Below, piece by piece: positions 7,510 through 15,204 of a stretch of 15,342 bases of DNA. The position numbers and the translations under genes are program-made. The first letter of the stretch is position 1. Each line of letters begins with the position of its first letter. The stretch is from Clostridium sp. UBA4108 (GTDB taxonomy: Bacteria; Bacillota; Clostridia; Clostridiales; Clostridiaceae), in assembly GCA_002381695.1 (NCBI GenBank), contig DFXM01000046.1, positions 226,294 to 241,635 on the forward strand, in the 5' to 3' direction. The notes under the pieces were generated by a model. The model saw nothing but the letters and a program-made list of their open reading frames with translations, ran no database searches and was not told the DNA's origin.

Positions 7510-8495
7510 ACCCCTCCACCTCCAGCTTTTACATATCCTATTTCATAGGCTTCTTCTCCTATAGATTTAAGTTCAGCCAGAACCTCTTCCTTTATATTCT
7601 TATCCACCGCAAGAACCATACCAATACCCATATTGAAGGTATTAAACATATGATATTCATCTACTCCTTGCTCTCTTATGTATTTATAAATTGCTGGAAT
7701 ATTAAAGGAATCTTTTTCAATTACTGCTGTATATTCTTCTTTAAACATTCTAGGAATATTTTCATAAAACCCTCCACCAGTTATATGTGCCATGCCGTTA
7801 ATTTTATATTTTTCTAGAAGTGATAGAACTGATTTTACATATATTTTAGTAGGAGTTAATAATATTTCTCCTAAAGTTTTCCCATCTAACTTTTCATCAT
7901 AATTCTTAACTATTTTTCTAACTAATGAATACCCATTACTGTGAATTCCTGAAGAAGCAAGTCCAATCAATGCATTGCCTTCTTTTATATCTCTTCCATC
8001 AATTATTTTATCTTCATCTACAATACCAACTGCAAATCCAGCCAAATCATAATCTCCTAGTTTATACATTCCAGGCATTTCTGCAGTTTCTCCACCAATT
8101 AGTGAAGCTCCACTTTGAAGACATCCTTCACACACACCTTTTACAATGTCACTAGCTACTGAAGAATCTAATTTCCCACAAGCAATATAATCTAAAAAGA
8201 AAAGAGGTTTTGCTCCGTGACATAAAATATCATTTACGCTCATGGCAACACAATCAATACCTACAGTGTCAAACTTTTGTAATTTAATAGCAACCTCTAG
8301 CTTAGTTCCTACTCCATCTGTACCAGAAACTAGAACTGGCTTCTCATATCCACTAGGAAGCTTTACCATACCTGCAAAACTCCCAATGCCATTAAGTACT
8401 AATGAGCCTAATGTCTTTGCAGTATATTCCTTCATAAGCTTTACTGCTTTATATCCTTCTTCTATATTAACTCCTGCATCTTTATACGTAATCAT
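7497..8495 (-). CDS. purM: Phosphoribosylformylglycinamidine cyclo-ligase (AIR synthetase)
   Basis: PurM closes the imidazole ring, converting FGAM to AIR with ATP (step 5). The protein is 332 residues from the chosen start, slightly shorter than the E. coli enzyme. Motifs include VSGTDGVGTKLEVA, GIDCVAMSVNDILCHGA, GGETAEMPGMY and ASSGIHSNGYSL, all characteristic of the PurM/PurL superfamily. An in-frame ATG at 8510 is rejected because the ribosome-binding site GGGAGGG (8502-8508) lies after it and 6 bases before ATG 8495, which gives the expected MITYKDAGV start. The C terminus ends in AGGGGVCLI; the codons of that glycine run form the purN ribosome-binding site. Confidence 0.96.
   Translation of the reverse strand: MITYKDAGVNIEEGYKAVKLMKEYTAKTLGSLVLNGIGSFAGMVKLPSGYEKPVLVSGTDGVGTKLEVAIKLQKFDTVGIDCVAMSVNDILCHGAKPLFFLDYIACGKLDSSVASDIVKGVCEGCLQSGASLIGGETAEMPGMYKLGDYDLAGFAVGIVDEDKIIDGRDIKEGNALIGLASSGIHSNGYSLVRKIVKNYDEKLDGKTLGEILLTPTKIYVKSVLSLLEKYKINGMAHITGGGFYENIPRMFKEEYTAVIEKDSFNIPAIYKYIREQGVDEYHMFNTFNMGIGMVLAVDKNIKEEVLAELKSIGEEAYEIGYVKAGGGGVCLI
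7511..7523 (-). promoter_or_regulatory. Ribosome-binding site of purN inside the purM glycine codons
   Basis: Minus-strand GGAGGTGGAGGGG encodes four glycines near the PurM C terminus and also supplies GGAGG 9 bases before the TTG start of purN. It supports the TTG choice. Confidence 0.75.
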
Positions 8496-8501
8496 TGTAA
8501 A

Positions 8502-8508
8502 CCCTCCC
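8502..8508 (-). promoter_or_regulatory. Ribosome-binding site deciding the purM start
   Basis: GGGAGGG on the minus strand lies 6 bases before the ATG at 8495 and downstream of the in-frame ATG at 8510, which moves the start to 8495. Confidence 0.8.
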
Positions 8509-8514
8509 ATACAT

Positions 8515-9918
8515 TTATAGTTTTACTGGTGCCGAAATTGGATATTCTCCATCAAAACATCCACAACAAAAACCATTCTCTCTTCCTAAACATTTTAAAA
8601 GATTCTCTTTTGTTAAATAAGCTAGACTATCTGCTCCAATTAAATTTCCTACTTCATCCTCTGTGGTCTGTGCTCCTATTAAACTGCTTCTATAAGGAGT
8701 GTCTATGCCAAAATAACATGGAAACTTCACCATTGGAGAACATACTCTAAAATGCACTTCTTTAGCTCCTGAGTTTCTTAGCATTTCTATTAATATTTTA
8801 CTTGTAGTTCCTCTTACAATAGAATCATCTATTAATACAATTCTCTTACCTTCTACATTTTCTTTAATTACATTTAGCTTTACACCAACTGAAGCTTCTC
8901 TTTCTTCTTGGGTAGGTGCTATAAAAGTTCTTCCTATATATTTATTCTTAATCAATGCCATATCTAGTGGTATACCTGATGCTTTAGCATACCCTACTGC
9001 TGCAGACATTCCTGAATCTGGTACACCAACTACAATATCTGCTTCTATGGGATTGGATTTATAAAGTTCTATACCGGCTTCATATCTTGATTTATTTACG
9101 CTGATTCCATCTATAACGCTATCAGGTCTAGCAAAATATATATATTCAAAGGAGCAAGTAGCTCTTGTAGATTTTTCACCGTACTTAATACTCCTCATTC
9201 CTTCATCATTAATTACTACTATTTCTCCTGGCTCTACATCTCTTATAAATTCAGCTCCCGTAGCAGTTAATGCACAGCTTTCAGAGGCTATAACATAGGT
9301 ATCTTCACCTATTCTTCCAATGCAAAGAGGCCTTAATCCATAAGGGTCTCTTACTCCTATAACTTCCTCTTCAGTTAGGATTGATATAGCAAAAGCTCCT
9401 TTTATTGCTTGCATTGTATCTACAATACTTTGAAGTATGCCTTTCTTTGCTCCCCTTGCTATTAAATTCAATATTACTTCTGAATCACTAGAGGTTTGAA
9501 ATATACATCCGGAATCTTCAAGCAATTCTCTTAAGATTTCTGCATTTGTTAAATTCCCATTATGAGCTATAGCCATATTTCCTAATTTAAATTTTCCTAT
9601 TAGAGGTTGTGCATTTTTTATTGAACTATCTCCAGCCGTTGAATACCTTACATGTCCTATAGCAGAGTATCCCTTTAACCCCTCTAAACATTCTCTACTA
9701 AACACCTCTGATACTAATCCCATACCTTTATGACTATTTACATTTTCACCATCAAAGCTAACTATTCCAGCACTTTCCTGCCCTCTATGCTGAAGTGCAT
9801 AAAGCCCATAATAGGTTCTCTTTGACACATCTAAATCTTTATTTATAGAATAAATTCCATAAACACCACACTCATCGTGAAATTTATCCTCATCATAACA
9901 CTCATAAATTAACTCCAT
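8515..9918 (-). CDS. purF: Amidophosphoribosyltransferase (GPAT), iron-sulfur type
   Basis: PurF makes phosphoribosylamine from PRPP and glutamine, the committed and feedback-regulated first step of the pathway. The 467-residue protein has an N-terminal Ntn glutaminase domain whose nucleophile is probably Cys17 in HDECGVYGI, so a 16-residue propeptide would be removed; the B. subtilis propeptide is 11 residues. The phosphoribosyltransferase domain carries the PRPP loop VLIDDSIVRGTTS (361-373). Likely [4Fe-4S] ligands are Cys255, Cys401 and the Cys451/Cys454 pair in FCCGCF, as in the Bacillus-type enzyme and unlike E. coli. ATG at 9918 follows GGAGG by 9 bases. It lies 37 bases after purC and 19 before purM. 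Confidence 0.97.
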   Translation of the reverse strand: MELIYECYDEDKFHDECGVYGIYSINKDLDVSKRTYYGLYALQHRGQESAGIVSFDGENVNSHKGMGLVSEVFSRECLEGLKGYSAIGHVRYSTAGDSSIKNAQPLIGKFKLGNMAIAHNGNLTNAEILRELLEDSGCIFQTSSDSEVILNLIARGAKKGILQSIVDTMQAIKGAFAISILTEEEVIGVRDPYGLRPLCIGRIGEDTYVIASESCALTATGAEFIRDVEPGEIVVINDEGMRSIKYGEKSTRATCSFEYIYFARPDSVIDGISVNKSRYEAGIELYKSNPIEADIVVGVPDSGMSAAVGYAKASGIPLDMALIKNKYIGRTFIAPTQEEREASVGVKLNVIKENVEGKRIVLIDDSIVRGTTSKILIEMLRNSGAKEVHFRVCSPMVKFPCYFGIDTPYRSSLIGAQTTEDEVGNLIGADSLAYLTKENLLKCLGRENGFCCGCFDGEYPISAPVKL

Positions 9919-9955
9919 TTAATAATTCCTCCAAACCACATATTAACACCATAGA

Positions 9956-10660
9956 CTATGCTTTAATTCTGTCTAAAACTTTTGTATATCCTTCTACTAA
10001 ATCTCCTAGTTCTCTTCTAAATCTATCCTTATCTAACTTTTCTCCAGTTTTTGTATCCCATAATCTACAAGTGTCCGGTGAAATTTCATCCGCTAACATT
10101 ATCTCTCCATTTAATTTTCCAAACTCCAACTTGAAGTCTATTAGTTTTATACCTTGCTCTAGGAAGAATGCACCTAAAACTTCATTTACTGTTTTAGCTT
10201 GACCATATATATAATCTAGTTCTTCAAAGGTAGCAATGCCCATAGCTACAGCATGACAATCATTCATTAGTGGATCTCCTAATTCATCTTTTTTATAACT
10301 TAGTTCAAATACTGTAGTTTTAAGTTCTGTACCTTCCTCAATACCATATCTTTTAGCCATGCTTCCAGCTGCAACATTTCTAACGATAACCTCTAATGGT
10401 ACTATTTCTACTTTTTTGCAAATCTGTTCTCTGTCACTTATCTTTTTAACAAAATGAGTTTTAACTCCCTTTTCATTTAACATTTCAAATATTATAGAGC
10501 ATATAGTGTTATTTAAAACACCTTTAGAAGCTATGGATGCTTTTTTTTCTCCATTAAATGCTGTAGCATCATCTTTGTAGTAAACTATAACCTCATCTTG
10601 ATTATCTCCACTGTAAATCCTCTTTGCTTTTCCCTCATATAAAAATTCTCTGTTTTCCAT
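9956..10660 (-). CDS. purC: SAICAR synthetase
   Basis: PurC joins CAIR and aspartate using ATP to give SAICAR (step 7). The 234-residue length is normal. Visible motifs are the N-terminal LYEGKAKRIY (7-16), IVPLEVIVRNVAAGS (86-100), LIDFKLEFG (173-181) and the active-site DEISPDTCRLWD (191-202). The ATG at 10660 overlaps the purE TAA stop by one base (TAATG), with GGGGGT just upstream inside purE, so translation of the two genes is probably coupled. Confidence 0.97.
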   Translation of the reverse strand: MENREFLYEGKAKRIYSGDNQDEVIVYYKDDATAFNGEKKASIASKGVLNNTICSIIFEMLNEKGVKTHFVKKISDREQICKKVEIVPLEVIVRNVAAGSMAKRYGIEEGTELKTTVFELSYKKDELGDPLMNDCHAVAMGIATFEELDYIYGQAKTVNEVLGAFFLEQGIKLIDFKLEFGKLNGEIMLADEISPDTCRLWDTKTGEKLDKDRFRRELGDLVEGYTKVLDRIKA

Positions 10661-11139
10661 TATAATTCTACCCCCTGCTCATTATCTTTTATAAAATTTT
10701 CTTTCATTTCAACTCTGAATTTAACTAACTTTTCTTTTATTTCCTCATACTTTATCCCTAGTATTTCTACAGCTAGCATTCCTGCGTTATAACTATTATT
10801 AATTCCTACTGTAGCCACTGGAATAGATTTGGGCATTTGCACTATAGAATATAATGCATCTAGTCCATTAAGTTCTGCTTTTATTGGTACTCCAATTACA
10901 GGAATAACAGTCTTAGAGGCTATAACTCCAGGAAGATGCGCTGCAAGACCAGCTCCTGCAATTATAGCTTCACAACCTTCATCTTCTAGTCTTTTAATTA
11001 CCTCAAATAATTTCTCAGGCACTCTATGAGCTGATAACACGTGAGCCTCATAGGGTATATCAAATTCCCTTAAACACCTTGCTGCACCTTTCATAATTTC
11101 CGTATCTGATTTACTTCCAAAAATAATAGCTACCTTCAT
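10660..11139 (-). CDS. purE: N5-carboxyaminoimidazole ribonucleotide mutase, class I PurE
   Basis: PurE forms CAIR in step 6. From ATG at 11139 the protein has 159 residues, starts MKVAIIFGSKSD and matches the family length. A longer reading from 11199 adds 20 residues that are not family-like and lacks a ribosome-binding site, while GGAGG (11148-11152) stands 8 bases before 11139. Active-site blocks are GSKSD (8-12), SAHRVP and AGAGLAAHLPGV. The SAHR plus GxGxAAHLPG pattern is that of class I PurE, which uses N5-CAIR made by PurK, rather than the class II carboxylase that shows SAHK and GRSN in the same places. No purK lies beside it. The C terminus ends in EQGVEL. Confidence 0.95.
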   Translation of the reverse strand: MKVAIIFGSKSDTEIMKGAARCLREFDIPYEAHVLSAHRVPEKLFEVIKRLEDEGCEAIIAGAGLAAHLPGVIASKTVIPVIGVPIKAELNGLDALYSIVQMPKSIPVATVGINNSYNAGMLAVEILGIKYEEIKEKLVKFRVEMKENFIKDNEQGVEL

Positions 11140-11147
11140 ACACTGTT

Positions 11148-11152
11148 CCTCC
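11148..11152 (-). promoter_or_regulatory. Ribosome-binding site deciding the purE start
   Basis: GGAGG on the minus strand is 8 bases before ATG 11139. The 62-base gap between purL and this start holds no hairpin terminator. Confidence 0.8.
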
Positions 11153-11201
11153 ACTGAAATATTTTTTAAAAAACTAAATTTTCCTTTTAACTTTTTCATG
11201 T

Positions 11202-14200
11202 TTACTTATAATAATTAATTCCACCTTGGAATAATTTCATATCCTTATTTCCTGGCACGTTTTTAATAATTCCAGGAGCAATCCTCTCACTGTGTGCCAT
11301 TTTCCCGAAGATTCTTCCATCCTCACTAGTTATACCTTCAATAGCATATACTGAGCCATTTGGATTAAATTCAATATCATAAGTGCCCTTGCCTTCATTA
11401 TCTACATACTGAGTAGCAATCTGTCCTTTTACTATTAATTGTCTTATCATAGCGTCATCTGCATAAAATCTTCCCTCTCCATGAGATACTGGAACTTTGT
11501 ATACATCTCCAGCCTTGCACATACTTAGCCATGGTGATTTAGTAGAAATAATCTTTGTATTAACCATGGTACTTTGATGTCTTCCTATGGCATTATAGGT
11601 TAGAGTTGGACTGTTTTCCTTAATATCTGCTATTTCCCCATAAGGTACTAGTCCTAATTTTATAAGGGCTTGGAAGCCATTACATATTCCTAGCATTAGA
11701 CCATCTCTGCTTTTAATTAGCTCCATAATCGCATCTCTAAGCCTTTCATTTCTAAATATAGCATTTATAAACTTTCCAGAACCATCTGGCTCATCTCCAG
11801 CAGAAAATCCACCTGGTAACATGATTATCTGTGAGTCTTTTATTTCTCTTTCTAAAGCTTCTATAGATTCCTCTATATGTGTAGTTGTCAAATTATTAAA
11901 TATTAAAGTTTTTACCTCTCCACCAGCCTTAAAAAATTCTCTTTCACAGTCATATTCACAGTTAGTTCCTGGGAAAACAGGAATTAATACCTTTGGCTTT
12001 GGTATTTTAATCATAGGAGATGAGATATAACCTGATTCTTTTATATTTAAGCTCTCTATGACTTCCTCTAAATTTTCGGTGTATCTTTCATTAAATACAC
12101 TTTCTAAAGGCTCTTTATAAGTTTTCACTAGTTCATCTAAATTAATTTTCTCATTTTCTCTTGATATAAATGTTTCTCCAATTACTTCACCTAAATCAAT
12201 ACACTTTATACCCTTTAAATTGCATTGATTATCTATCTCTAAAATCACTGAACCATAGCTGAAAGCATCCAAATCATCCAAAGATAATTTTGGATTTATT
12301 TTGAAACCTAGATTATTACCAATACACATTTTCCCAATGGCTTCTATAACCCCTCCGTAGGTTATAGTCCTACTGCTTAATACATATCCTTCTTCAATTA
12401 ATTTGTTTATTATCTCATAATTCTTCTTTAACTTAGAAAACTCAGGAATCCCATATTCATCTATAGGAGTATTTATTATAATAGCCTTACTCTTGGTGCT
12501 CATAAAATGGCTACATACAACCTTATCTATATGTCCTGTTGTAACTCCAAAACTTATCAAAGTTGGAGGTACATTCATGTCTTTAAAGGTTCCAGACATA
12601 CTGTCTTTTCCACCGATCGCGGCCACTCCTAATTTATGTTGTGCATATAGGCCCCCTAGTAATGCTGAAAATGGCTTTCCCCACTTTTCCTTGTCCTCTC
12701 CTAATCTCTCAAAATATTCTTGAAAAGATAGATAGATATTTTTTAGGTCACCACCCATAGCTACTAATTTCGTAACACTTTCCACCACTGCATATATAGC
12801 TCCATGGAAGGGACTCCATTTTGATATCTCTACTTCAAAACCATGGGTCATCATAGCAACTGTGGTTGTATCTCCCTTTAATACTGGAATCTTAAATACC
12901 ATACCCTCACTCTCTGAGTTTTGAGTTTCTCCTCCAAATGGTGTAATTACTGTATTTCCGCCAATAGTACTATCAAACATATTAACCAAGCCCTTTTGAC
13001 TAGCTATATTTATATCACTAAAAACTCTTTTAAATCTATCATATAAATTCCCTTTAGCTTTTATATTAAAATCAACTTTAGTCTCTTCAGGTGAGTTTAC
13101 TTTAATTTGTCCATACGTACTTGCTCCGTTAGTATCCAAGAAATCTCTTTTTAAATTTACTATTTCTTTACCTTTCCACTTCAATATCATGGACTTTTCT
13201 TCAGTTACAGTTGCAACTTCAGTAGCTTCTAAATTTTCTTCTTCACAAAGTCTTATAAATAGTCCACTATCCTCTTTTTTAACTACTACTGCCATTCTCT
13301 CTTGAGATTCTGAAATAGCAAGTTCAGTACCATCTAAACCCTCATATTTCTTCTTAACTCTATCTAAATCAATTTCTATTCCGTCTGCTAATTCTCCTAT
13401 AGCTACGGACACTCCACCAGCACCGAAGTCATTACATTTTTTTATTAATGTAGTTGCTTTCTTATTTCTGAATAATCTTTGAATTTTTCTTTCTGTAGGA
13501 GCATTACCTTTTTGTACTTCAGCACTACAGGTATTTAATGATTTCTCTGTATGTTCCTTCGATGAACCAGAAGCTCCACCTATTCCATCTCTTCCTGTTC
13601 TTCCTCCTAAAAGGATTACTACGTCACCTGGCTCTGGTTTTTCTCTAACTACATTCTCACAGGGTGCAGCTCCTAACACAGCCCCAACTTCCATTCTCTT
13701 AGCCACATACCCTTGATCATAAATTTCTTTTACATAACCTGTTGCAAGTCCTATTTGATTACCATAGCTACTATATCCTCTTGCAGCTTCTTTAGTTATC
13801 TTTCTTTGAGGAAGTTTTCCTTTTAAAGTATTTTCAATAGGTGTTCTAGGATCCCCGGCTCCTGTTATTCTCATTGCTCCAAACACATAACTTCTTCCTG
13901 ATAATGGATCTCTTATAGCTCCTCCTAAACATGTAGAAGCTCCTCCAAAGGGCTCTATTTCTGTAGGATGATTATGAGTCTCATTTTTAAACATTAATAA
14001 ATATTTTTCTTTTTTATCATCTACATCCACATCTATAACAATGCTACAAGCATTTATTTCATCTGAAATATCAAGGGCAGGTAATCTTTCTTCTGCTCTT
14101 AATTTTTTCATACCAATTACTGCAATATCCATTAGGGTCATCGGCTTCTCTTTTTCCCTGTATAATTCATGTCTATATTCCTTATAAACCTGAAAAGCTT

Positions 14201-14948
14201 CTTTAATTGGCTTGGTATAAATTCCTTCTTCAAAGTCCACCTCTGTTAAAATTCTTTGGAAAGTAGTATGTCTACAGTGATCTGACCAATATGTATCTAA
14301 TACTCTTATCTCTGTAATGGTTGGGTTTCTTTTTTCACTTTTAAAATATTCTCTTATTAATTTAATATCTTCTAAATTTAAGGAAAGTCCTCTGTGTCCA
14401 ATAAATTCTCCTAATTCCTCATCCCTCATATCTAGAAATCCATTAATTATTTCTACATTTTCAGGTTCTACACACTGCTCTTCTAAGGACTCCTTACTCG
14501 CTAAAGTACTTTCTTTAGAGTCCACTTCATTTATATAATAACTTTTAATTGCTTCTATATTTTCTTCTGTTATATCTCCATAGAGTCCTATAATTTTTCC
14601 ACTTTTTACTATAGGAAGCTCCTTCTGAGTTATTACCTGTATACATTGTGCTGCTGAATCTGCCCTTTGATCATATTGACCTTCATGATATTCCACAACA
14701 AAATATTTACTTCCACATAGATCTATATTCTCTTCATAAATATCATCTGTATTTTTTTCGCTTAACACAGTATATTTGATATTTTCAAATTCCTCTGGAT
14801 TAATTCCACTGATATGATACTTATTTATAAGTCTAACTTTTTCTAAATTTTCTATGGCTAATAATGTTCTAAATTCTCTAAGAAGCTCCTTAGCCTCATT
14901 GTCAAAATTTTCTTTTTTCTCCACATAAAGAGTAAAAATCTGTTTCAT
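11202..14948 (-). CDS. purL: FGAM synthase, single-chain with fused glutaminase (PurL-PurQ)
   Basis: This enzyme converts FGAR, glutamine and ATP to FGAM (step 4). At 1248 residues it is one polypeptide doing the work of the PurS, PurL and PurQ subunits of Bacillus. The order is an N-terminal PurS-like part and linker (about 1-200), a first synthetase half with YWSDHCRHTTF (220-230), MFKNETHNHPTEIEPFGG (319-336) and GGRTGRDGIGGASGSS (448-463), and a second half with FGGETQNSESEGM (671-683) and GGKDSMSGTF (779-788). A class I glutamine amidotransferase domain follows from about 985, with nucleophile Cys1089 in LGICNGFQAL and His1219/Glu1221 in MAHSERIAPG. It resembles the long clostridial type. 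ATG at 14948 follows GGGGGT by 5 bases. It is the first gene of the operon, next to the PurBox-like sites. Confidence 0.96.
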   Translation of the reverse strand: MKQIFTLYVEKKENFDNEAKELLREFRTLLAIENLEKVRLINKYHISGINPEEFENIKYTVLSEKNTDDIYEENIDLCGSKYFVVEYHEGQYDQRADSAAQCIQVITQKELPIVKSGKIIGLYGDITEENIEAIKSYYINEVDSKESTLASKESLEEQCVEPENVEIINGFLDMRDEELGEFIGHRGLSLNLEDIKLIREYFKSEKRNPTITEIRVLDTYWSDHCRHTTFQRILTEVDFEEGIYTKPIKEAFQVYKEYRHELYREKEKPMTLMDIAVIGMKKLRAEERLPALDISDEINACSIVIDVDVDDKKEKYLLMFKNETHNHPTEIEPFGGASTCLGGAIRDPLSGRSYVFGAMRITGAGDPRTPIENTLKGKLPQRKITKEAARGYSSYGNQIGLATGYVKEIYDQGYVAKRMEVGAVLGAAPCENVVREKPEPGDVVILLGGRTGRDGIGGASGSSKEHTEKSLNTCSAEVQKGNAPTERKIQRLFRNKKATTLIKKCNDFGAGGVSVAIGELADGIEIDLDRVKKKYEGLDGTELAISESQERMAVVVKKEDSGLFIRLCEEENLEATEVATVTEEKSMILKWKGKEIVNLKRDFLDTNGASTYGQIKVNSPEETKVDFNIKAKGNLYDRFKRVFSDINIASQKGLVNMFDSTIGGNTVITPFGGETQNSESEGMVFKIPVLKGDTTTVAMMTHGFEVEISKWSPFHGAIYAVVESVTKLVAMGGDLKNIYLSFQEYFERLGEDKEKWGKPFSALLGGLYAQHKLGVAAIGGKDSMSGTFKDMNVPPTLISFGVTTGHIDKVVCSHFMSTKSKAIIINTPIDEYGIPEFSKLKKNYEIINKLIEEGYVLSSRTITYGGVIEAIGKMCIGNNLGFKINPKLSLDDLDAFSYGSVILEIDNQCNLKGIKCIDLGEVIGETFISRENEKINLDELVKTYKEPLESVFNERYTENLEEVIESLNIKESGYISSPMIKIPKPKVLIPVFPGTNCEYDCEREFFKAGGEVKTLIFNNLTTTHIEESIEALEREIKDSQIIMLPGGFSAGDEPDGSGKFINAIFRNERLRDAIMELIKSRDGLMLGICNGFQALIKLGLVPYGEIADIKENSPTLTYNAIGRHQSTMVNTKIISTKSPWLSMCKAGDVYKVPVSHGEGRFYADDAMIRQLIVKGQIATQYVDNEGKGTYDIEFNPNGSVYAIEGITSEDGRIFGKMAHSERIAPGIIKNVPGNKDMKLFQGGINYYK

Positions 14949-14959
14949 TTCATACCCCC

Positions 14960-14972
14960 ATTTACGAATATT
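14960..14972 (+). promoter_or_regulatory. PurBox-like site A
   Basis: ATTTACGAATATT matches the Bacillus PurBox consensus AWWWCCGAACWWT at 11 of 13 positions. It faces site B (14991-15003) with 18 bases between, giving an inverted pair like the paired PurBoxes of Bacillus. It lies 12 bases upstream of the purL start codon, so it would be inside the transcript if the proposed promoter is right. Confidence 0.4.
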
Positions 14973-14990
14973 AACTTTATATATTTTTTT

Positions 14991-15003
14991 ATTGTTCGTA
15001 TTT
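14991..15003 (-). promoter_or_regulatory. PurBox-like site B
   Basis: On the minus strand this reads AAATACGAACAAT, 12 of 13 to the PurBox consensus. The surrounding 16 bases (14988-15003) are repeated exactly at 15103-15118. It overlaps the proposed -10 and transcription start. Confidence 0.55.
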
Positions 15004-15030
15004 TATATTTTTATTTTAATACAATTCCGA
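15002..15030 (-). promoter_or_regulatory. Weak candidate promoter of purL and the pur operon
   Basis: On the minus strand, TCGGAA (15025-15030) and TATAAA (15002-15007) are 17 bases apart. The -35 matches TTGACA at only three of six positions. Its placement between and over the PurBox-like sites is what makes it attractive. Other promoters further upstream cannot be excluded. Confidence 0.3.
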
Positions 15031-15035
15031 ACAAA
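15023..15035 (+). promoter_or_regulatory. PurBox-like site C
   Basis: AATTCCGAACAAA matches the PurBox consensus at 12 of 13 positions and is the only site with the full CCGAAC core. It covers the proposed -35 region. Confidence 0.55.
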
Positions 15036-15039
15036 AATA

Positions 15040-15082
15040 AAGTCTTTTATCAAAAATTTAAAAAATTATTGATAAAAGACTT
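15040..15082. terminator. 14-bp AT-rich hairpin with U-tracts on both strands
   Basis: AAGTCTTTTATCAA (15040-15053) and TTGATAAAAGACTT (15069-15082) are perfect inverted copies around a 15-base loop. On the minus strand the stem is followed by TATTTTTGTT, and on the plus strand by ACTTTTTAGTTATTTTTTT. It may end transcripts entering from outside the window. If the operon promoter lies further right, it would instead sit in the purL leader as an attenuator. Only two GC pairs occur in the stem, so its strength is uncertain. Confidence 0.55.
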
Positions 15083-15105
15083 ACTTTTTAGTTATTTTTT
15101 TATTT

Positions 15106-15118
15106 ATTGTTCGTATTT
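15106..15118 (-). promoter_or_regulatory. PurBox-like site D
   Basis: On the minus strand this reads AAATACGAACAAT, identical to site B, inside a 16-base exact direct repeat (15103-15118 equals 14988-15003). It lies beyond the hairpin, about 160 bases from purL. Confidence 0.5.
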
Positions 15119-15204
15119 GTGCTGTACTATTCATATCTTATTAACATTTCACCTAATTGAGTAATGCTGTGAATATTAGATTATTATTTCTTCAAGTGAT
15201 TTTA

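Noticed and set aside
8496..8510. Five-residue N-terminal extension of PurM from ATG 8510
   Set aside because: The ribosome-binding site lies downstream of this ATG and is correctly spaced for ATG 8495.
11140..11199. 20-residue N-terminal extension of PurE
   Set aside because: It has no ribosome-binding site, does not resemble the family, and a strong GGAGG precedes the internal ATG at 11139.
4091..14948. Missing purQ and purS as a gene loss
   Set aside because: Both functions are contained in the long single-chain PurL, whose C-terminal glutaminase keeps Cys, His and Glu.
14949..15118. Guanine/adenine riboswitch in the purL leader
   Set aside because: The conserved purine-aptamer core and its two loop sequences were not found on the minus strand; the only clear structure is a simple AT-rich hairpin.
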